This document shows, one piece after another, positions 58,987-64,000 of a DNA stretch of 64,000 nt; within the stretch, counting starts at the first letter, position 1; every line of letters starts with the position of its first letter. Location: contig JARGPN010000016.1 in the NCBI GenBank assembly GCA_029213045.1, positions 62,001 to 126,000 of the forward strand, given 5' to 3'. The translations under genes and the position numbers were made by a program. The stretch comes from Alcanivoracaceae bacterium (GTDB taxonomy: Bacteria > Pseudomonadota > Gammaproteobacteria > Pseudomonadales > Alcanivoracaceae). The notes under the pieces were generated by a model. The model searched no databases. It saw only the letters and a program-made list of their open reading frames with translations, and had not been told where the DNA came from.

Positions 58987-60072
58987 TTATAGGTCCAGCG
59001 TGAGATCTGAACGTGCGGCACTGACGCAGATACGCAGTGCGGAATTCACGTCGGTATCCATCTCGCCGGTTAATAAGTCTTCAGATACACCGGCGGTTTT
59101 CTCACACGCGCAGGTATTACAAATTCCCATTCGGCAACCCGACGCAGGCGTTACGCCAACGTCTTCTAAAGCCGCCAACAAAGGCTTATCGGTCGCGACC
59201 TCAACTTGTTGCTGCGAGCGCTGCAACGTGACCGTCACTTTGCCCAAATCCACTACATTGGTGGTGACAGGGGTGAACGCTTCGCTGGCAAAAAAACCGA
59301 CGCGTTCGGCAATCAGCTCGCGCACATTATCGACAAACCCTGCTGGACCACACGCATACGCGCGCTGTTCTGTCATGTCCGACACCAACTGCTCGAACAA
59401 CGCCAAACTTGGCCGGCCCTGCAAATCGTTCGGCAGCATTTCATGTTCCCTTGTGAGCACAAAGTGCAGATGGAAACGCGGCTCGCGCGCGCTGAGTTCG
59501 CGCAATTCTTGGAAGAAGCACAAATCAGCCCGCGTGCGTGCCCAATAAAGAAGGGTGACATTTTGCTTTAGGGTGCTGAGCGAAAGAGAGCGAATTAAAC
59601 TGATGATCGGCGTGATGCCGCTGCCTGCCGCCAAGAACAACCAATTGCCTTGATAATCGGCTGGCGCGGTCAACTCGCCAAACGCTTGGCCCAGCTCCAA
59701 GACGTCGCCAACGCGCGCGTGCTGGCATAACTCTGTGCTGACTTTGCCGCCACCAACACGCTTCACCGTGATCGACAGCAAACCATCTTTACGTGGCACA
59801 TCTGTCAGGCTGTAGCTGCGTGTATGCCGAATACCTTCCACAGCAATCGTGACGTTCACGTGCTGACCAGGAATAAAGCCGTCAAAGTGGCCATTGGGAC
59901 GCAGCAACAACGTAACGGAATCACGCGCTTCGACGTGGCGTTCCACCACCGTCGCGAGCGGGGTTTCCCACGCTGCGTTGCTCACCAATTTGCGTACCCA
60001 AAAGTCGTACACGGCGGGCGAGACCAAGGGCTTTATCATTCTTTTCAAAGGGTTGCTTGATTTCACGGCCAT
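58987..60072 (-). CDS. desC: Ferredoxin-NAD(P) reductase-like electron donor, DesC type
   Basis: Passes electrons from NAD(P)H to the desaturase. About 361 residues: a FAD-binding domain with RSYSLTD (about residue 85), an NAD-binding domain with GSGITPI and ACGPAG, and a C-terminal [2Fe-2S] ferredoxin domain with CRMGICNTCAC. The frame opens at 60090, but a perfect TATAAT ends only four bases before that ATG, so transcription would start inside it; the second ATG (60070-60072) is preferred. First gene of desCB, just downstream of the palindromic operator. Confidence 0.9.
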   Translation of the reverse strand: MAVKSSNPLKRMIKPLVSPAVYDFWVRKLVSNAAWETPLATVVERHVEARDSVTLLLRPNGHFDGFIPGQHVNVTIAVEGIRHTRSYSLTDVPRKDGLLSITVKRVGGGKVSTELCQHARVGDVLELGQAFGELTAPADYQGNWLFLAAGSGITPIISLIRSLSLSTLKQNVTLLYWARTRADLCFFQELRELSAREPRFHLHFVLTREHEMLPNDLQGRPSLALFEQLVSDMTEQRAYACGPAGFVDNVRELIAERVGFFASEAFTPVTTNVVDLGKVTVTLQRSQQQVEVATDKPLLAALEDVGVTPASGCRMGICNTCACEKTAGVSEDLLTGEMDTDVNSALRICVSAARSDLTLDL

Positions 60073-60094
60073 CTCGGTTGTGAATTTCATCGCA

Positions 60095-60126
60095 ATTATA
60101 CATATGTATAGACAATAGTCTATACA
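60095..60126 (-). promoter_or_regulatory. desCB promoter and overlapping DesT-type operator
   Basis: On the minus strand TAGACT, a 16-base spacer and TATAAT (60095-60100) form a promoter. The perfect 22-base palindrome TGTATAGAC-AATA-GTCTATACA (60105-60126) covers the -35 and part of the spacer, and a second palindrome ATACATATGTAT overlaps at about 60099-60110. A repressor bound here would block RNA polymerase. The divergent gene encodes a matching TetR-family repressor. Confidence 0.72.
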
Positions 60127-60164
60127 CTTGTCCTTTTTCGTTTATCCGGTAGAATAGGCTACTA

Positions 60165-60179
60165 ATATGACAGTCATAT
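60165..60179. promoter_or_regulatory. Second palindrome in the desC-desT gap
   Basis: ATATGA-CAG-TCATAT, a perfect six-pair inverted repeat 39 bases from the main operator, nearer to desT. Possible autoregulatory site. Confidence 0.4.
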
Positions 60180-60347
60180 GTGACCAGCCGCGCCAAACGG
60201 ATGGGCGGAAAGCCACCATTGACAGGGCGTCTTGCATCAATGGATTAGCAGGGTTCAGAATTCTGACACCGCCACATCTTGCGGACGGTGTCGCTCTCTT
60301 TAAATATGCTCTTTAAAAAAGACCAGCCCTACACAGCGAATAACAAT

Positions 60348-61019
60348 ATGGCCGACCCAGCAGAACAGGATTTATCTCGCGCCCGCGCACCACAGGGTCG
60401 CCGTGCGGTGATTTCCCAAGAAGATTTAATTTCCGCCGCACTGGCCCTTGTCGGCCCACATCGCAGTGTTTCGACGCTTAGCCTCCGCGAAGTCGCCAGA
60501 GAGGCGGGCATCGCGCCGAACAGCTTTTACCGCCATTTTCGCGACGTAGACGAGCTCGCCGTCACCTTGATTGAAGAAGCGGGTTCCGCATTACGTAAAA
60601 TTATCGGCGGCGCGCGCACTCGCGCCATTTCCGGTAAGAGCGTCGTGCGCGGCTCCATCGAATCCTTTATGGAACAGCTCACCGCTGACCAACGCTTCCT
60701 GCACTTACTCATGCGCGAAGGCACCGTCGGCTCTGAAGCCTTTAAACAGGCGGTAGAGCGCCAGCTGGTGTTTTTTGAGGAAGAACTGTGTACCGACTTA
60801 GTTCGCCTTTCGAAAGTGAACAACCGACCGCTGTATCAACCCGCGCTCGTAGCCAAAGCAATTACCCGCCTAATCTTCGCGCAAGGCGCCAGCATCATGG
60901 ATCTCCCGAAAGACGAGCTACCAAAAGCCGCCGAGCAGATGGTGGTCATGGTGCGCATGATTTTGCTCGGCGCACAGTCGATGTCAGACCAAGCCACAAC
61001 AGAGAACGAATCCAACTAA
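60348..61019 (+). CDS. desT: TetR-family regulator of fatty acid desaturation, DesT/FabR type
   Basis: A repressor of about 223 residues that in relatives senses saturated versus unsaturated acyl-CoA. The helix-turn-helix is [28 protein letters not shown], almost identical to that of FabR/DesT. The C-terminal helical domain is the ligand pocket. It is divergent from desCB, as in Pseudomonas. The start is uncertain: ATG at 60348 is used; ATG at 60306 and a TTG at 60279 are in frame, and none has a strong ribosome site. Confidence 0.88.
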   Translation: MADPAEQDLSRARAPQGRRAVISQEDLISAALALVGPHRSVSTLSLREVAREAGIAPNSFYRHFRDVDELAVTLIEEAGSALRKIIGGARTRAISGKSVVRGSIESFMEQLTADQRFLHLLMREGTVGSEAFKQAVERQLVFFEEELCTDLVRLSKVNNRPLYQPALVAKAITRLIFAQGASIMDLPKDELPKAAEQMVVMVRMILLGAQSMSDQATTENESN

Positions 61020-61110
61020 ATCTCCGCGCTGTCCGACCAGCGCGGTTCCTCCTTTCGCCCCCTTGCACTATCATGCCCGCCCGCAATTCCTAACACTCGG
61101 ATGTCTCTCT

Positions 61111-62697
61111 GTGATCAGTACCGCCAATATCACCATGCAGTTTGGCTCACGCCCGCTGTTCGAAAACGTTTCCGTTAAATTTTCGCCAGGCGCTCGCTAC
61201 GGCCTTATCGGCGCAAACGGCTGCGGCAAATCGACCTTCATGAAAATTCTTGGTGGCGATTTAGCACAAACAAACGGAGTCGTATCCGTCGAGCCCAACG
61301 CTCGCGTCGGCAAACTGCGCCAGGATCAATTCGCGTTCGAAAAATTTTCCGTGATCGACACCGTGATCATGGGGCACCACGAGCTGTGGGAAGTAAAAGC
61401 GGAGCGCGACCGTATTTATAGTCTCGCTGAAATGAGCGACGAAGATGGCATGAAAGTCGCCGAGCTTGAAATTGCCTTTGCGGAAATGGACGGCTACACA
61501 GCAGAATCCCGTGCCGGCGAACTGCTCATGGGTGTTGGCATTCCCGTTGACCAACACGAAGGCCTGATGAGTAACATTGCGCCCGGCTGGAAATTACGTG
61601 TATTGCTTGCCCAAGCATTGTTCTCCGACCCGGACGTATTGCTGCTCGACGAACCGACCAACAACTTGGACATCAACACCATTCGTTGGCTTGAAGATGT
61701 GCTCAACGCACGCAACAGCACCATGATTATTATTTCCCACGATCGCCACTTCCTGAACAGCGTCTGCACGCATATGGCCGATGTGGACTTCGGCGAGATT
61801 CGTCTTTATCCCGGCAACTATGATCAGTACATGGCTGCTTCAACGTTAGCCCGCGCGCAGTTGCTATCAGACAACGCAAAGAAGCAATCGCAAATCGATG
61901 ACCTTCAACAATTTGTTGCGCGCTTCTCGGCAAATGCGTCAAAAGCGAAACAGGCCACATCGCGCGCCAAACAGATGGAAAAAATTCAACTCTCGGAGGT
62001 CAAAGCATCCAGCCGAGTAAATCCATTTATTCGCTTTAACCAAGATAAGCAGCTCTATCGCCAAGCGCTTGAATTGCATGGCATCACCAAGGCCTATGAC
62101 GACCTAGTGTTGTTCAAAAACTTTAATCTACAAGTTGAAGTAGGCGAACGCGTCGCCATTTTAGGCCCGAACGGCGCCGGCAAAACGACACTGTTGCGCT
62201 GCCTGATGAACGAGATCAACGTTGATGCGGGAATCATCAAGTGGTCGGAGAACGTCAACATTGGTTACTACGCGCAGGACCACGCTGCCGACTTTGAACA
62301 AGACATGAATCTCATCGACTGGATGACACAATGGCGTCAGCCCAAAGACGATGAACAATGGGTACGCGGCGTGCTCGGCCAACTACTTTTTTCTGGCGAC
62401 GAAATTAAAAAGTCAGTAAAGAAAATTTCCGGTGGCGAACAGGGACGCATGCTGTTCGGAAAAATGATGATGCAACGCCCGAATATTTTAGTGATGGACG
62501 AACCGACCAACCACTTGGATATGGAATCTATCGAGTCGCTAAACCTTGCCTTGGAGAAATTCCCCGGCACCTTGTTCTTTGTATCCCACGACCGCGAGTT
62601 TGTATCGTCGTTGGCGACGCGCATCATCGAAATTACACCTGAAGGCATTACCGATTTTAGCGGCAACTATGAAGACTTCCTCCGCAGCAAAGAGTAA
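61111..62697 (+). CDS. ybiT: ABC-F ATPase YbiT
   Basis: A soluble ABC-F protein with a probable ribosome-associated role. With the GTG start at 61111 it has 528 residues, the usual length. Two ABC domains: Walker [10 protein letters not shown] at about residues 34-42 and GPNGAGKTT at about 352-360, with signatures [11 protein letters not shown] (degenerate, as in this family) and [11 protein letters not shown]. The linker contains [17 protein letters not shown]. The N-terminus ([20 protein letters not shown]) matches YbiT. Ends at a strong terminator. Confidence 0.94.
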   Translation: MISTANITMQFGSRPLFENVSVKFSPGARYGLIGANGCGKSTFMKILGGDLAQTNGVVSVEPNARVGKLRQDQFAFEKFSVIDTVIMGHHELWEVKAERDRIYSLAEMSDEDGMKVAELEIAFAEMDGYTAESRAGELLMGVGIPVDQHEGLMSNIAPGWKLRVLLAQALFSDPDVLLLDEPTNNLDINTIRWLEDVLNARNSTMIIISHDRHFLNSVCTHMADVDFGEIRLYPGNYDQYMAASTLARAQLLSDNAKKQSQIDDLQQFVARFSANASKAKQATSRAKQMEKIQLSEVKASSRVNPFIRFNQDKQLYRQALELHGITKAYDDLVLFKNFNLQVEVGERVAILGPNGAGKTTLLRCLMNEINVDAGIIKWSENVNIGYYAQDHAADFEQDMNLIDWMTQWRQPKDDEQWVRGVLGQLLFSGDEIKKSVKKISGGEQGRMLFGKMMMQRPNILVMDEPTNHLDMESIESLNLALEKFPGTLFFVSHDREFVSSLATRIIEITPEGITDFSGNYEDFLRSKE

Positions 62698-62721
62698 GTC
62701 TTTTGGTCTCTGATTTTCGGC

Positions 62722-62754
62722 CAAAAAAAGGGAGCATAAAGCTCCCTTTTTTTT
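62722..62754. terminator. Bidirectional terminator after ybiT
   Basis: AAAAAAA-GGGAGC-ATAAA-GCTCCC-TTTTTTTT, a perfect six-pair stem with A and T runs on either side. Serves ybiT and the convergent DUF2750 gene. Confidence 0.92.
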
Positions 62755-62779
62755 ACACTAGAAAACGCCGCGATCGCAG

Positions 62780-63163
62780 TTATTCGCTCGCACTGCTTAA
62801 CGCGTCTTTCAATTCCTCAGAAGACATAACCACGCCATCAGGATCTTCACCTGGGCATATGGCCAATAAAATTCCGTCTGCGTCCATACCGTCAGCCCAA
62901 CGCTCAAACCAAGCAGACAGAGGGATAGCTTTAGGTGTGCTGCCTTGATGCTCGTCACCCGCCCAGGCTGCTGCCATATCAGGATGCGGCCACACCGGCA
63001 GGAATTCTTCACCGCCGCTGCTCAGCACCATCCACTCATCGCCGTCAGCAAGGCTCCACATTTCTTCGTTCGCCAGTGTCTGTTCAATAAAGTATTCGCA
63101 ACGATCATCCGCAGAAAGGTTTAGCGCTTTCTGCAAATCTTCGGGTGTCATTTCATAAGTCAT
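62780..63163 (-). CDS. DUF2750-family protein
   Basis: A 127-residue acidic soluble protein. The family pattern is clear: WSLADGDEWMVL, LPVWPHPDMAAAWA, PKAIPLSAWFERW and DGVVMSSEELKDAL. No membrane segment or catalytic motif is recognisable. The ATG at 63161-63163 is preferred, with a GTG four codons earlier possible; the ribosome site is weak. The function of the family is unknown. Confidence 0.82.
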   Translation of the reverse strand: MTYEMTPEDLQKALNLSADDRCEYFIEQTLANEEMWSLADGDEWMVLSSGGEEFLPVWPHPDMAAAWAGDEHQGSTPKAIPLSAWFERWADGMDADGILLAICPGEDPDGVVMSSEELKDALSSASE

Positions 63164-63243
63164 AATAGTAACCACTTAACGTAAATTTTAGAGCGTGCCG
63201 CCTACCTCCGCAGCCAACATCGCCCCAACGGCTTTGAATAAAG

Positions 63244-64000
63244 CTACGACAAATAAATGCCGTCCTTCTCAATTCGAATTTTTCGGGCTTTGTACAGCTT
63301 GCCGATGGTTTGCTTAAACGCGGCCTTGCTAACCCGAAAGCTGGAAAAAATTTCTTCCGGCGAACTTTTATCGTTCAACGGAAGAAATCCGTCGTTCTTC
63401 TCAAGTTGCGCGAGCACTTTCTCACTAAACTCGTCACTCTTTGCTGCGCCTGGGGCATTCAGAGAAATACTGAGCCGATCGTCTGGCCGCAATCTCTGAA
63501 TATAACCAGTCAAACGCTGACCGCGTTTTAATGGCGCGCGAATCTCATTTAAGTTAATCAAGCCCCAATAACGAAAATCGACAACCACTTTGTAGCCAAT
63601 ATCCGTATCGTGTGCGACCACCAAGACAACTTCGTCGCCTTGCTGATAACAGGTTGCCGTATCTTCAAGGTGCCGATCCAACTGTGCACTGGCAACCAAA
63701 CGCCCATCGTGGTTTTGAATAATTTTAACCAACTGTGAGCGCCCTTCTTCAGGCTGCCCACGCTGCTCGCCAAACGGCAGCAACAAATCTTTCGCTAAGC
63801 CCCACTCCAAAAATGCACCAACGCGGCTCACCGAAACAACATTGAGAAAAGCAACTTCACCCAGCTGGGCTCTTGGCTTCGTGGCTGTCGCCACCAAACG
63901 CCCCTCACCGTCGTGATAGACGAAAACATTCACGCTGTCGCCGCTTTCTAAGCCTTCCGGCGCCTCGCGGTTCGGCAATAAAATTTCACCGAGTTCAGCG
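63244..64000 (-). CDS. CvfB-like S1-domain RNA-binding protein, N-terminus cut by window edge
   Basis: The visible 250 or so residues are the C-terminal part of a CvfB/YitL-family protein: several S1-like domains (GEVAFLNVVSVSRVGAFLEWGLAKDLLLP; KRGQRLTGYIQRLRPDDRLSISL) and a winged-helix end (FRVSKAAFKQTIGKLYKARKI). The frame is open through the right edge with the coding sequence AELGEILLPNREAPEG, so the TTG at 63976-63978 is not the true start. The family regulates virulence in Staphylococcus; the role in gammaproteobacteria is not established. Confidence 0.85.
   Translation of the reverse strand, partial: AELGEILLPNREAPEGLESGDSVNVFVYHDGEGRLVATATKPRAQLGEVAFLNVVSVSRVGAFLEWGLAKDLLLPFGEQRGQPEEGRSQLVKIIQNHDGRLVASAQLDRHLEDTATCYQQGDEVVLVVAHDTDIGYKVVVDFRYWGLINLNEIRAPLKRGQRLTGYIQRLRPDDRLSISLNAPGAAKSDEFSEKVLAQLEKNDGFLPLNDKSSPEEIFSSFRVSKAAFKQTIGKLYKARKIRIEKDGIYLS

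Overview
The window is a 64 kb stretch of chromosome from a gammaproteobacterium, most likely a marine or halotolerant one. The evidence is an ectoine biosynthesis cluster, the classic gammaproteobacterial order tsaE-amiB-mutL-miaA-hfq-hflX-hflK-hflC-DUF2065-hisZ-purA, the order rnr-rlmB-rpsF-priB-rpsR-rplI-dnaB-alr-radA, and a Pseudomonas-type desT/desCB locus. MutL carries the endonuclease motif, which argues against a MutH/Dam group such as Enterobacterales. Genus and species cannot be fixed from the sequence alone. I saw no insertion sequences, prophage, CRISPR array or rRNA genes; there is one tRNA gene, tRNA-Leu(CAG).

Layout. 1-3074 (minus): the start of folE2, then a sodium:solute symporter whose stop overlaps the start of a membrane-anchored TPR protein. 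3208-6590 (plus): ectR-ectA, ectB and ectC, with hairpins between ectA and ectB and an intrinsic terminator between ectB and ectC. 6818-11300: a membrane-anchored metallo-beta-lactamase-fold protein, dusC, a 593-base gap with hairpins, and a choice-of-anchor-I lipoprotein. 11575-14763: xseB-ispA-dxs, feeding isoprenoid synthesis. 14876-18953 (minus): a diguanylate cyclase, then ribH-nusB // thiL-pgpA with a terminator between nusB and thiL. 19058-24359: a block (DUF4399, cioAB, an unknown membrane protein, a GlxA-type regulator, an unknown 115-residue protein) that separates ribH from the rest of the riboflavin operon. 24494-29400 (minus): glyA-nrdR-ribD-ribE-ribBX. 29604-32620 (plus): ettA, a PilZ protein, and an ECF sigma factor with its zinc-finger anti-sigma partner. 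32626-38031 (minus): rpsF-priB-rpsR-rplI // dnaB-alr-radA. 38303-39586 (plus): two secreted proteins that look like diverged tandem copies of an unrecognised family. 39595-42869 (minus): rnr-rlmB. 43084-43380: tRNA-Leu and a possible small membrane protein. 43467-56577 (minus): purA back to nnr. 56708-57799: queG. 57860-61019: desCB and divergent desT around palindromic operators. 61111-64000: the ABC-F protein YbiT, a DUF2750 protein and the truncated start of a CvfB-like gene.

Most of the window is core housekeeping: translation, ribosome and tRNA modification, riboflavin, isoprenoid, envelope and quality control. The accessory content is the osmoadaptation locus (transport plus ectoine), the cyanide-insensitive-type oxidase block, the fatty-acid desaturation locus, and several genes of unknown function. 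The observations most worth a second look are the tandem secreted paralogues at 38.3-39.6 kb, the coupled symporter/TPR pair beside the ectoine genes, the segmented ectoine operon, the apparent CTG start codon of priB, and the interruption of the riboflavin operon.
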